Shown here: positions 1 through 5,816 of the stretch, in pieces
Position numbering within the stretch: position 1 is the first letter of the stretch
Layout: each line of letters starts with the position of its first letter
DNA from: an uncultured Clostridia bacterium
GTDB lineage: Bacteria > Bacillota > Clostridia > Oscillospirales > Acutalibacteraceae
NCBI GenBank assembly: GCA_905236975.1
Contig: CAJOQU010000056.1
Span: 1-6,413 of the forward strand
Direction of reading: 5' to 3'
DNA length: 6,413 nucleotides
The notes under the pieces: generated by a model
Databases searched by the model: none
What the model was told of the DNA's origin: nothing
The model's input: the letters and a program-made list of their open reading frames with translations, nothing else
Translations under genes and position numbers: made by a program

Positions 1-1206
1 AAACAAGGTAATCAACACGCCCGCCGCGATGGCTGAACCGATCACGCCCGCCACATTCGGACCCATGGCATGCATAAGCAGGAAGTTGGAGGGATTCTCT
101 TTCTGGCCAACACTTTGCGAAACACGCGCCGCCATGGGAACGGCCGAAACACCGGCCGAGCCGATCAGCGGATTGATCTTGTTTTTGGTGAACAGATTCA
201 TCAATTTTGCCAACAACACGCCGCTTGCGGTGCCTAAGCTGAACGCGACAACACCCATGCACATGATCTTCAAAGTGTTCCAATTCAGAAAAGCCTCGGC
301 AGTGGCGGTTGCACCGACCGAAATGCCTAAGAAAATGGTGACGATGTTCATGAGTTCGTTCTGCGCTGTTTTGCAAAGACGATCCGCAACGCCCGATTCT
401 TTCCACAAATTGCCAAGCATCAAACAACCGATCAGCGGTGTGGCTGACGGTACCAGCAGCGCCACAAAAATGGTTACGATGATGGGGAACAAGATTTTTT
501 CGGTTTTGCTTACATGGCGCAGCGGTTTCATCACAATGGTGCGCTCTTTTTTGGTGGTCAGTAATTTCATGATCGGCGGCTGAATGACCGGCACCAGCGC
601 CATGTAGGAATAGGCTGCCACGGCGATGGGGCCAAGCAGGCTTGGATAGAGTTTTGAGGTGGTGTAAATGGCGGTCGGGCCGTCCGCACCGCCGATGATT
701 CCAATAGAGGCGGCCGCTTGCTGCGGGAAAGCCAAATACACGCAGCCCAAAAAGGTAACGAAAATGCCGATCTGCGCGGCTGCACCGAGCAACAGCGACT
801 TGGGGTTGGCGATCAGGGGCTCAAAATCGGTCATGGCGCCAATGCCTATGAAGATCAAGCAAGGGTACAAGCAGGTTTTGACCCCGATGTACAAAATATC
901 AAGCAGACCGCCGTGCGACATGATGTGACCGTAAGAGTGGTAAAAGGCGCTGCCTTCGTCCATAAATTCGGTCCAAAGTTCGGTGTGATACATGGCGTCG
1001 TTGGGGGTAAAGGCGGTCAGGTTGGTCAACAGCATGCCAAACGCAATACCGATGAGCAACAACGGTTCAAACTGCTTTTTGATTCCAAGCCACAGCAAAA
1101 ACAGCGACACCAGAATCATAACCAGAGAACCCCAGTTTTCCTGCAACTGCCCAAACAGCAGGTAAAAACCGGTGCTTTTTGCAAATTCGATCAATTTATC
1201 TAACAT
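1..1206 (-). CDS. Sodium-translocating decarboxylase beta subunit (OadB/GcdB/MmdB family), 3' end outside window
   Basis: Integral membrane subunit of a biotin-dependent Na+-pumping decarboxylase. It accepts carboxybiotin from the carrier protein, decarboxylates it and exports Na+ across the cytoplasmic membrane. My translation from ATG at 1206 stays open for 402 residues to the window edge and ends in the typical hydrophobic C-terminus, so the stop should lie just outside. The family signature GGADGPTAIY is present with D175. Y201 (YSYMALVP), N345 and S354 (N-x8-S in NPLIGSAGVS) follow at the same spacing as D203, Y229, N373 and S382 of the Klebsiella oxaloacetate decarboxylase beta subunit, the residues implicated in Na+ and carboxybiotin handling. 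Start: 14 nt after the stop of the biotin carrier gene, with a modest GGGTGA ribosome site. Substrate (oxaloacetate, glutaconyl-CoA or methylmalonyl-CoA) cannot be told, because it is set by the alpha subunit, which is not here. Confidence 0.95.
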   Translation of the reverse strand, partial: MLDKLIEFAKSTGFYLLFGQLQENWGSLVMILVSLFLLWLGIKKQFEPLLLIGIAFGMLLTNLTAFTPNDAMYHTELWTEFMDEGSAFYHSYGHIMSHGGLLDILYIGVKTCLYPCLIFIGIGAMTDFEPLIANPKSLLLGAAAQIGIFVTFLGCVYLAFPQQAAASIGIIGGADGPTAIYTTSKLYPSLLGPIAVAAYSYMALVPVIQPPIMKLLTTKKERTIVMKPLRHVSKTEKILFPIIVTIFVALLVPSATPLIGCLMLGNLWKESGVADRLCKTAQNELMNIVTIFLGISVGATATAEAFLNWNTLKIMCMGVVAFSLGTASGVLLAKLMNLFTKNKINPLIGSAGVSAVPMAARVSQSVGQKENPSNFLLMHAMGPNVAGVIGSAIAAGVLITLF

Positions 1207-1220
1207 ATCGATTCACCCGA

Positions 1221-1568
1221 TCAAGAAATGGTGCAAAGCAAAGTGCCGCTTTCCACCGAAGCGCCCTTGGCCACCTGAACAGAGGAAACGGTGCCGTCGC
1301 AGGGGGACATGATCTCATTTTCCATTTTCATGGCCTCTAAAATCATTAAAACATCGCCTTTTTTCACGCTTTGCCCGTTTGTGACATTGACCGACAAAAT
1401 GGTGCCGGGCATGGGGCTGTTGACACTCTCGCCGCCGGCAGGCGCGGCGGACGGTGCCGACGCGTTGGCGGCTGTTTTAGCCGCAGCGGACTGAACCTCG
1501 GCCGCGTCTACTTCCTCCAAGGTGATTTCGTAGGCGGTGCCGTTGACTGTAACTTTATACTTTTTCAT
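1221..1568 (-). CDS. Biotin carboxyl carrier subunit of the Na+-pumping decarboxylase (biotin/lipoyl attachment domain)
   Basis: A 115-aa carrier protein that shuttles CO2 as carboxybiotin from the cytoplasmic alpha (carboxyltransferase) subunit to the membrane beta subunit. Domains: a short N-terminal stretch (1-20) typical of these gamma subunits, an Ala/Ser/Pro-rich flexible linker (about 22-47), and a biotinyl domain (about 48-115). The domain opens with SPMPGTI and contains the biotinylation motif EAMKM, with K81 as the predicted modified lysine. The linker is short compared with glutaconyl-CoA decarboxylase gamma subunits. It lies between the delta-like subunit (87-nt gap upstream) and beta (14-nt gap downstream), so co-transcription is very likely. 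The start ATG is preceded by an ACGAGG-type ribosome site 9 nt upstream. A lipoyl carrier is unlikely given AMKM and the neighbouring beta subunit. Confidence 0.95.
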   Translation of the reverse strand: MKKYKVTVNGTAYEITLEEVDAAEVQSAAAKTAANASAPSAAPAGGESVNSPMPGTILSVNVTNGQSVKKGDVLMILEAMKMENEIMSPCDGTVSSVQVAKGASVESGTLLCTIS

Positions 1569-1625
1569 TGCAATAAACCTCGTTCCGAATTTCGTTTGTT
1601 TTGGTTGATTTTTGTGTGCTTTGAA

Positions 1626-1638
1626 CCTGATTTTCAGG
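1626..1638. other. Small intercistronic stem-loop
   Basis: CCTGA-TTT-TCAGG forms a 5-bp stem with a 3-nt loop in the 87-nt gap between the OadG-type gene and the biotin carrier gene. It has no T-run on the operon strand, so it is not a terminator. It could be an mRNA processing or stability element, or chance. Confidence 0.25.
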
Positions 1639-1655
1639 CGAAGCTTTTGTCCTGC

Positions 1656-1952
1656 TTATAGCTTTTTAAAGGAAACCACCCGCAGGGCGGAGATGTCGGT
1701 TCCCATCTCCTCGGCGGCGGCGGCACAAACAGCCGCTATGATCTCTTGACGGTTTTCGACCGGCGCGGGATCTGGTGTGACCGTTTGCTTTGCAGGATGA
1801 TCCTTCTCCCGGAAGAAGAGTCCCATGATCGTGCAGAGAAGAATGATGCAGATAAGACCTACAAACACGGTTCCAATGCCCATACATACAGCAAACCAAT
1901 TGGGAATTTCGTTCGCGCTCACAGCGATGGTATGGATCAATACTACCGGCAT
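1656..1952 (-). CDS. Small membrane anchor subunit (OadG/delta family) of the Na+-pumping decarboxylase
   Basis: A 98-aa single-pass membrane protein of the family called OadG (gamma) in oxaloacetate decarboxylase and delta in the methylmalonyl- and glutaconyl-CoA enzymes. It is thought to hold the soluble alpha subunit to the membrane complex. Visible parts: a short N-terminus, one long hydrophobic helix (about 19-47), a charged and proline-rich linker (48-66), and the conserved C-terminal helix and tail (67-98) ending EMGTDISALRVVSFKKL, which is the family hallmark. The start is supported by a near-perfect Shine-Dalgarno AAGGAGGTG 7 nt before ATG. It is the first gene after the operon promoter. 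In several characterised operons the alpha subunit gene precedes this one; here the gene upstream is an unrelated transporter. Confidence 0.9.
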   Translation of the reverse strand: MPVVLIHTIAVSANEIPNWFAVCMGIGTVFVGLICIILLCTIMGLFFREKDHPAKQTVTPDPAPVENRQEIIAAVCAAAAEEMGTDISALRVVSFKKL

Positions 1953-1957
1953 TTTTG

Positions 1958-1966
1958 CACCTCCTT
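1958..1966 (-). promoter_or_regulatory. Shine-Dalgarno of the decarboxylase operon's first gene
   Basis: On the minus strand AAGGAGGTG lies 7 nt before the ATG at 1952. It fixes the start of the OadG-type gene and suggests efficient translation. Confidence 0.85.
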
Positions 1967-1990
1967 CAGGGAATCAGAATGATGAATTTA

Positions 1991-2010
1991 CAGGGTTTTT
2001 TGACGCCCTG
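1991..2010 (-). other. Stem-loop in the operon leader
   Basis: CAGGG (1991-1995) and CCCTG (2006-2010) form a 5-bp stem with a 10-nt loop inside the roughly 85-nt leader between the predicted transcription start (~2037) and the first start codon. No riboswitch family is recognised and there is no T-run on the transcribed strand. Function unknown. Confidence 0.25.
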
Positions 2011-2043
2011 CCAGAAAATCCACAAATTCGCCCGTTTACCATT

Positions 2044-2072
2044 ATTATAATAGCTTTGTCAAGTATTTTCAA
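2044..2072 (-). promoter_or_regulatory. Promoter of the decarboxylase operon
   Basis: On the minus strand TTGAAA (2072-2067) and TATAAT (2049-2044) are separated by exactly 17 nt, a near-consensus sigma-A promoter. Transcription would start near 2037, leaving a leader of about 85 nt. Its presence indicates that the OadG-type gene starts its own transcription unit and is not read mainly from the transporter upstream. A TTGACA lies between the two boxes (2062-2057) but is too close to the -10 to act with it. Confidence 0.7.
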
Positions 2073-2095
2073 GAATAATTTTATATTATTTTCTA

Positions 2096-2172
2096 AAAAT
2101 TTTTTTAAAGTAAATTCCCAAAGTAAATTCCACAGTGGAATTTACTTTGGGAATTTACGAAAATTTTTTTAA
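2096..2172. repeat. Perfect 24-bp hairpin repeat flanked by 13-bp direct repeats
   Basis: Arms 2110-2133 and 2135-2158 are perfect reverse complements around a single A. Each arm holds two copies of GTAAATTCC or its complement, so four copies lie in 49 bp; on the left these are a 13-bp tandem repeat, AAAGTAAATTCCC/AAAGTAAATTCCA (2107-2132). Outside, AAAATTTTTTTAA occurs identically at 2096-2108 and 2160-2172, like a target-site duplication. The T7 run at 2164-2170 would make it terminator-like for plus-strand transcripts, but no plus-strand gene lies upstream. It sits between the transporter's end and the decarboxylase promoter. It may be a tiny MITE-like or dispersed extragenic palindrome; that is inference. 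Confidence 0.7.
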
Positions 2173-2190
2173 TACCATATAGTTAGCAGA

Positions 2191-2224
2191 TCAACCGGGC
2201 AACCTTTTTGGGCGACCCGGTTGA
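2191..2224. other. GC-rich stem-loop after the transporter gene
   Basis: TCAACCGGG (2191-2199) and CCCGGTTGA (2216-2224) form a perfect 9-bp stem with a 16-nt loop, 19 nt past the transporter stop codon. It would protect or end the transporter mRNA, but on the minus strand it is not followed by a T-run, so it is at best an imperfect terminator. On the plus strand T6 follows only 14 nt later, overlapping the transporter stop. Confidence 0.4.
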
Positions 2225-2242
2225 GCGAGGGAAAAGAATTTT

Positions 2243-3505
2243 TTAATCACTTTCATGAACAATCTCCTTTTTTGTTTGTACTGTTTGTGTTTCTTTTGTC
2301 ACCATAACCATTTTATAAAGTTTCATGCTTAAAAAGATTTCAATGAATGCAATGAGGAACATGATTGCCATAACCACAAGCATTGGGTATTTGAGAAGAA
2401 CAGCAGAGAATGAAAGTCCCATTCCGACAGTTCCTACCTTTACGCCAAATTCGAGCATGGTAAGCAAGGTCTGATGTTGTTCTTTTGGCGTGTTTTCAAA
2501 AATGACATCCTGCATATAAAGTCTGAAAGGATCTCTTACAAACAGAATGATTATGTAACCGATAGACATTACTGCTATTTTTACGATTACAAAAGGAATA
2601 AACGAACCGAACAGCATAAATCCTATGGCAGAACAAAGTAAGATCGGCAAAGCCACCCCCATTTTTTCGTGATACCGATCATATAGCCTTGCAAACAAAA
2701 CATTGGAGAATACGCGGATAATGCGCGAAACGCAGATGATTGCTCCTAATATAAGTGAGGTTGTATCGACAGAGAAATCCAAAAGTATGTGCTGTTGAAT
2801 AAACAATTTCCCCCCGGATTGACCTTCGGTTACAATCGGATAAAAAACGGCGTAAACCACCATTGCCATGATAATAAACTTACTGTAATGTATTTTTACC
2901 TTTTCACCTTTTACGTTTTTATAGGAAATCTTATTATAATCCGAATAGTCTTTCATAAAAAATGAAAGTATGAAACCTATTGTGCAGGTCGTGATGCAGC
3001 CAATCATAGGCAGATAGTGATAAAGGTTAAACATCAGGCTTGCCACAAAAGAAATTAGCATTGTAATAACTGCGTAAACCGTATTTGCGGCCGTTCTTAT
3101 CCGCACAAAATCATGGCGTTTATCGATCAAATCAAGATTATTTTCAAGTGCCACAAAGGATGCCGAGCGGAAAACGGAGGCAACATCGTGAAAAATTCTG
3201 CCAAGCAAGACAAGATAATAACTTTTGCCAAATGTAATGAATATTGAAGAAAACAAAAGACATAAACCGCCCGCTCGCACAGAGTTGGTATTTCCTATCC
3301 GCTTAATTACAAAAAGAATCGGAAACTGAAGGGCGATACAGGCAAATTGCGAAAAAGAGGTAATGGAAACGATTTGCGCCGGGGAAAAGTTTTTTACTAC
3401 TGTTAAAAACAGAGTATCTATCGCAATATAAAATAAAAGGTCACCTGTGAGCCCCGCGTACCACGGATATAGTTTTATAAATCTGTTTATCTTTTGTTTC
3501 ATCAT
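2243..3505 (-). CDS. Major facilitator superfamily-like transporter, substrate unknown
   Basis: A 420-aa polytopic membrane protein with about 12 hydrophobic segments, arranged as two halves of six around a basic cytoplasmic loop (about 185-208), the usual MFS plan. Clear segments include roughly 20-37, 45-67, 78-93, 141-160, 164-184, 209-225, 249-264, 285-323, 356-373 and 376-394. A stretch ARLYDRYHEK (272-281) between the second-half helices resembles the degenerate MFS motif A. It ends in a short hydrophilic Lys/Thr-rich tail. Substrate cannot be inferred from the sequence. It is transcribed divergently from the LysR-type gene through shared, overlapping promoters and is the likely target of that regulator. 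The start is ATG 3505 or the adjacent ATG 3502; the ribosome site is weak (GGAA). Base composition is clearly A+T-richer than the decarboxylase and trxB genes on either side. Confidence 0.85.
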   Translation of the reverse strand: MMKQKINRFIKLYPWYAGLTGDLLFYIAIDTLFLTVVKNFSPAQIVSITSFSQFACIALQFPILFVIKRIGNTNSVRAGGLCLLFSSIFITFGKSYYLVLLGRIFHDVASVFRSASFVALENNLDLIDKRHDFVRIRTAANTVYAVITMLISFVASLMFNLYHYLPMIGCITTCTIGFILSFFMKDYSDYNKISYKNVKGEKVKIHYSKFIIMAMVVYAVFYPIVTEGQSGGKLFIQQHILLDFSVDTTSLILGAIICVSRIIRVFSNVLFARLYDRYHEKMGVALPILLCSAIGFMLFGSFIPFVIVKIAVMSIGYIIILFVRDPFRLYMQDVIFENTPKEQHQTLLTMLEFGVKVGTVGMGLSFSAVLLKYPMLVVMAIMFLIAFIEIFLSMKLYKMVMVTKETQTVQTKKEIVHESD

Positions 3506-3532
3506 CTATTCCACTTTCCAAAAAACTGCCTA

Positions 3533-3561
3533 TTGATTATACTACCACTTTAATGTATAAT
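3533..3561 (+). promoter_or_regulatory. Promoter of the LysR-type gene
   Basis: TTGATT (3533-3538), 17 nt, TATAAT (3556-3561). Predicted start near 3568, about 50 nt before the GTG start codon. It completely overlaps the transporter promoter on the other strand. Confidence 0.7.
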
Positions 3562-3564
3562 CAA
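3536..3564 (-). promoter_or_regulatory. Promoter of the transporter gene
   Basis: On the minus strand TTGATT (3564-3559), 17 nt, TATAAT (3541-3536). Predicted start near 3529, giving a short leader of about 24 nt. Each -10 lies within or against the -35 of the opposing promoter, so the two cannot be occupied together. Confidence 0.7.
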
Positions 3565-3584
3565 ATATATATAATATAATAACA

Positions 3585-3604
3585 TTATAATATATATATT
3601 ATAA
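3585..3604. repeat. 20-bp perfect A/T palindrome next to the LysR gene ribosome site
   Basis: TTATAATATATATATTATAA is an exact 20-bp palindrome lying in the predicted 5' leader and abutting the GGGAG ribosome site at 3605. As RNA it could form a weak hairpin next to the ribosome site; as DNA it could be an operator or an easily melted tract. Confidence 0.5.
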
Positions 3605-3609
3605 GGGAG
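3603..3609 (+). promoter_or_regulatory. Ribosome binding site deciding the LysR-type gene start
   Basis: AAGGGAG is followed by 8 nt and then GTG at 3618. The in-frame GTG at 3609 overlaps this site and so is unlikely to be the start. Confidence 0.65.
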
Positions 3610-3617
3610 TGGATCTG

Positions 3618-4604
3618 GTGGAATTATCTGCAAAATATGCTTATCAAGTATATAAGGAAAAAAGTTTTTCGGCGGCGGCAAAGGCGCTTTACGTTTCTCA
3701 ACCCGCGCTCAGTGCTGCCGTATCAAGGCTTGAAAAAGAATTGGGCATACGTATTTTTGATCGAACAAAAGTGCCGCTGACCCTTACTCCGCAAGGCAGA
3801 ATCTATATACAAGCCATTGAAGAAATCATCGAAAGCGAGAGTAATATGCGCCAAAGACTCCGTGAACTCTCCGATATGAGTTATGGCTCGCTGACTATAG
3901 GCGGCTCAAGTTTTGCTTCCTATTTCCTGATGTCCGAAATCTGCGGAGCATTTCATAAAAAATATCCCCATATTAAGATGACCCTCGATATTGGAAATGT
4001 AGGAAGCTCAGGCGTTCTTTGGGATAAATTAAAAAACGGTGAAATTGATTTGTTAGTAACATATACCGCTGACCACAGCAAATATATCATGGATCCGATT
4101 TTTAAAGAACGGCTGGTCATTGCAATGCCAAAGGAGATGAAAGGTGCCAAAGAATTATCACACCTGGCCTTAACGCGCGAAGAAATATTGACAGGTAAGT
4201 ATTCAAGGGAACGAGAGATCGAAGATTTATCTGTATTCAATCACATAGAATTCATTAAATATACCGATAGGTCAGACACCGCACGCAGAATGACACAAAT
4301 GCTTGGAGATTTTAAAACCGCGCCTTGCGAAATTAAAAACGCACGTCACAGCGAAATGCATTACAATTTAATGTGTGCGGGTATCGGAGCCGTTATAACA
4401 ACCGATTCAGCTATCCGCCAAAAACAATACAATGCGGAAAACATCCTGTTTTTCCTGCCAAAAAGTAAAGAATCCCACCGCACAATATATATTGCAAGAC
4501 AGCACGGCACAGACGATAACCCCATCGTGAAAAATTTTATACAGACAGCCAAAAGTTACTGCACTTCTGCAAAGGAATCGAAGCAAAATCATGAGGGGCT
4601 GTAA
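3618..4604 (+). CDS. LysR-type transcriptional regulator
   Basis: A 328-aa DNA-binding regulator. The N-terminal winged helix-turn-helix (about 3-60) contains the family core FSAAAKALYVSQPALSAAVS (17-36) followed by RLEKELGIRIFDRT. A linker helix (about 60-86) precedes the effector-binding domain (about 90-312) with the expected start SYGSLTIGGSSFASYFL and, near the end, MCAGIGAVITTDSAI. The GTG at 3618 is chosen because it gives the standard LysR N-terminus (MELSAKYAYQVYKEKSF) and is correctly spaced from AAGGGAG. An in-frame GTG at 3609 would add three residues. The C-terminal ~12 residues are a polar tail. It is divergent from the transporter and shares its promoter region, the classic arrangement for a LysR regulator controlling its neighbour and itself. 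The effector is unknown. A+T-rich like the transporter. Confidence 0.92.
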   Translation: MELSAKYAYQVYKEKSFSAAAKALYVSQPALSAAVSRLEKELGIRIFDRTKVPLTLTPQGRIYIQAIEEIIESESNMRQRLRELSDMSYGSLTIGGSSFASYFLMSEICGAFHKKYPHIKMTLDIGNVGSSGVLWDKLKNGEIDLLVTYTADHSKYIMDPIFKERLVIAMPKEMKGAKELSHLALTREEILTGKYSREREIEDLSVFNHIEFIKYTDRSDTARRMTQMLGDFKTAPCEIKNARHSEMHYNLMCAGIGAVITTDSAIRQKQYNAENILFFLPKSKESHRTIYIARQHGTDDNPIVKNFIQTAKSYCTSAKESKQNHEGL

Positions 4605-4636
4605 AAAACAGCTCGAATAAAAGAGACTACAAACTT

Positions 4637-4762
4637 CGTAATGAGGAATTAGGAATGAGAAATTAGGAATTATTTGTAAATTATCAATATAATCAAAGCA
4701 CAAAAGGGCTTTATGATAAATTTCTAATTACGAATTACGATTTGTAATTGCGAAATTATTTA
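4637..4762. repeat. A+T-rich field of short direct and inverted repeats
   Basis: It contains a 14-bp tandem repeat, GAGGAATTAGGAAT/GAGAAATTAGGAAT (4643-4670), and a 7-bp tandem, ATTACGA twice (4727-4740). The halves are imperfect inverted copies around about 4702: TTATCA (4681-4686) with TGATAA (4714-4719), and AAAGC (4695-4699) with GCTTT (4708-4712). CGTAAT and AATTAG motifs on the left match the complement of the right side. No open frame of note. It fills most of the space between the converging LysR-type gene and trxB. It may be a degenerate non-autonomous element or a dispersed intergenic repeat. Confidence 0.5.
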
Positions 4763-4802
4763 TTTCACAATACAACAGGATAGTGAAAGGAAGAAGGGGG
4801 CG

Positions 4803-5711
4803 TTATGAAAGAAACCGACAGGCGCCGGTGGCCGCCACCGCGCCGTCCGCTGCGGCGGTTGCCAGTTGGCGCAGCGGCTTGGTGCGGCAGTCTCCGGCGG
4901 CAAAGATGCCCCGGCAGGAGGTGCGGCAGTCTTCCCCCGCTTTGATGTAGCCGGATTCATCCAATTCCACCACGCCCTGAAACGGTTCGTTTTGCGGCAA
5001 CAGCCCGATGGCCAAAAACAGGCCGGCGACCGGCAGGGAAGAATCCTCCCCTGTTTCCGTATCGGTCACGGTAAGCGAGGAAAGGCGTTCGTCACCGTGG
5101 ATTTCTTTTAAAACCGTATGGAACAGAAAGCGTACGTTGGGCTTTTGGCTCAGGGCTTCCACCGCGGCGGCGTCGGCACGAAAGGTATCTCGCCGATGAA
5201 TGACGGTCACGCTTTTGCATAGGTCGGCCAAATACAGCGCATCGTGCACGGCGGTGTTGCCGCCGCCTAAAACGGCTGTGTCTTTTCCTCTGAATAGAGC
5301 GCCGTCACAGACCGCGCAGGTGGAAACCCCGCGCCCGATCAAACGGTTTTCGCCGCTCAGACCGGTCATGCGGTGGCGCAGTCCCACCGCTATAATCAAT
5401 GCGCCGCAGGAATAGCGGTCGCCGTCGGTAACCACGATTTTCTCGTTCTCGCTTTCTTCAATCGACAGGGCGGTTTCAAACCGGGTCTCGGTTCCAAGCG
5501 CGGCGGCCTGGGCAAATAAGCGGTCGGCCAGCTCCGTTCCTTTAATGTTTTGAAAACCGGGGAAATTTTCCACAGCGGCCGAGGCGGTGATTTGCCCGCC
5601 AAAGGCGTTGTTTTCAAGCAACAGCACCGATTTTTGTGCCCGGCGGGCGTAGACGGCGGCTGTCAGCCCCGCGCAGCCGCCCCCGATAATCACAATGTCA
5701 TAATGTTCCAT
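4803..5711 (-). CDS. trxB: Thioredoxin reductase (NADPH, FAD), TrxB
   Basis: A 302-aa cytoplasmic flavoenzyme that reduces thioredoxin (or a related small redox protein) with NADPH. Visible motifs in order: FAD-binding GGGCAG (10-15) with E33; the conserved AFGGQITAS (36-44) and ENFPGF (48-53); the redox-active disulfide CAVCD (C132, C135, D136); NAD(P)-binding GGGNTA (149-154); HRRDTFRA (172-179), whose arginines favour NADPH over NADH; and the second FAD motif GIFAAGDC (268-275) followed by KPLRQLATAAADGAVAA. Length is usual for low-Mr TrxB. The start is the ATG at 5711, with AAGGAG 8 nt upstream; a longer reading from TTG at 5735 would include the ribosome site and is rejected. It follows feoA by 105 bp on the same strand and has its own promoter-like sequence. 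No thioredoxin gene is in the window. An alkyl-hydroperoxide reductase AhpF is excluded by size. Confidence 0.95.
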   Translation of the reverse strand: MEHYDIVIIGGGCAGLTAAVYARRAQKSVLLLENNAFGGQITASAAVENFPGFQNIKGTELADRLFAQAAALGTETRFETALSIEESENEKIVVTDGDRYSCGALIIAVGLRHRMTGLSGENRLIGRGVSTCAVCDGALFRGKDTAVLGGGNTAVHDALYLADLCKSVTVIHRRDTFRADAAAVEALSQKPNVRFLFHTVLKEIHGDERLSSLTVTDTETGEDSSLPVAGLFLAIGLLPQNEPFQGVVELDESGYIKAGEDCRTSCRGIFAAGDCRTKPLRQLATAAADGAVAATGACRFLS

Positions 5712-5717
5712 GACGGT

Positions 5718-5725
5718 CACTCCTT
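5718..5725 (-). promoter_or_regulatory. Ribosome binding site deciding the trxB start
   Basis: On the minus strand AAGGAGTG is placed so that AAGGAG ends 8 nt before ATG 5711. It supports the 302-aa protein over the longer frame. Confidence 0.8.
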
Positions 5726-5782
5726 GGTTTTGCAAATCGTTCGGTATGAAGGGCTTGAAGCCCGTTTTTCTTTATGATTTTA

Positions 5783-5811
5783 ATATTAGCAAAATTACCG
5801 GTAAAATGCAA
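5783..5811 (-). promoter_or_regulatory. trxB promoter with a palindrome in the spacer
   Basis: On the minus strand TTGCAT (5811-5806), 17 nt, TAATAT (5788-5783), with TGC directly before the -10 (extended -10). The spacer contains the perfect 10-bp palindrome TTACCGGTAA (5795-5804). Predicted start near 5776, about 65 nt before ATG. The -35 lies only 5 bp past the feoA stop, so trxB can be expressed apart from feoA. The palindrome is well placed for a repressor; no known regulator's box is recognised. Confidence 0.6.
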
Positions 5812-5816
5812 TGGGT

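Larger units (their letters stand above)
3533..3564. promoter_or_regulatory. 10-bp inverted repeat, candidate LysR-type operator
   Basis: TTGATTATAC (3533-3542) and GTATAATCAA (3555-3564) are perfect inverted repeats 12 bp apart. The inner ATAC-N12-GTAT is an interrupted dyad close to the T-N11-A style of LysR-family sites. Because the arms also form both promoters, the symmetry may come from promoter overlap, regulator binding, or both. Confidence 0.5.

Noticed and set aside
29..1203. Several open frames on the plus strand across the decarboxylase beta gene
   Set aside because: They lie opposite a clearly conserved minus-strand gene, have no ribosome sites, and their translations resemble no protein; antisense shadows.
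2057..2062. Perfect -35 hexamer TTGACA on the minus strand before the decarboxylase operon
   Set aside because: It is only 7 nt from the TATAAT and no acceptable -10 lies 16-18 nt downstream; the TTGAAA further upstream fits instead.
2107..2158. Tandem GTAAATTCC units as a CRISPR array
   Set aside because: The units are far too short, have no spacers of regular length, and form a single hairpin; no cas gene nearby.
4596..4614. Hairpin over the LysR-type gene stop codon, GCTGT-A-rich loop-ACAGC
   Set aside because: No T-run follows on the plus strand, so it does not qualify as an intrinsic terminator.
5751..5770. GGGCTT-G-AAGCCC followed by GTTTTTC, terminator-like on the plus strand
   Set aside because: No plus-strand gene leads into it, the stem is short with an impossible 1-nt loop unless pairs open, and on the trxB strand there is no T-run; kept only as a possible leader hairpin.
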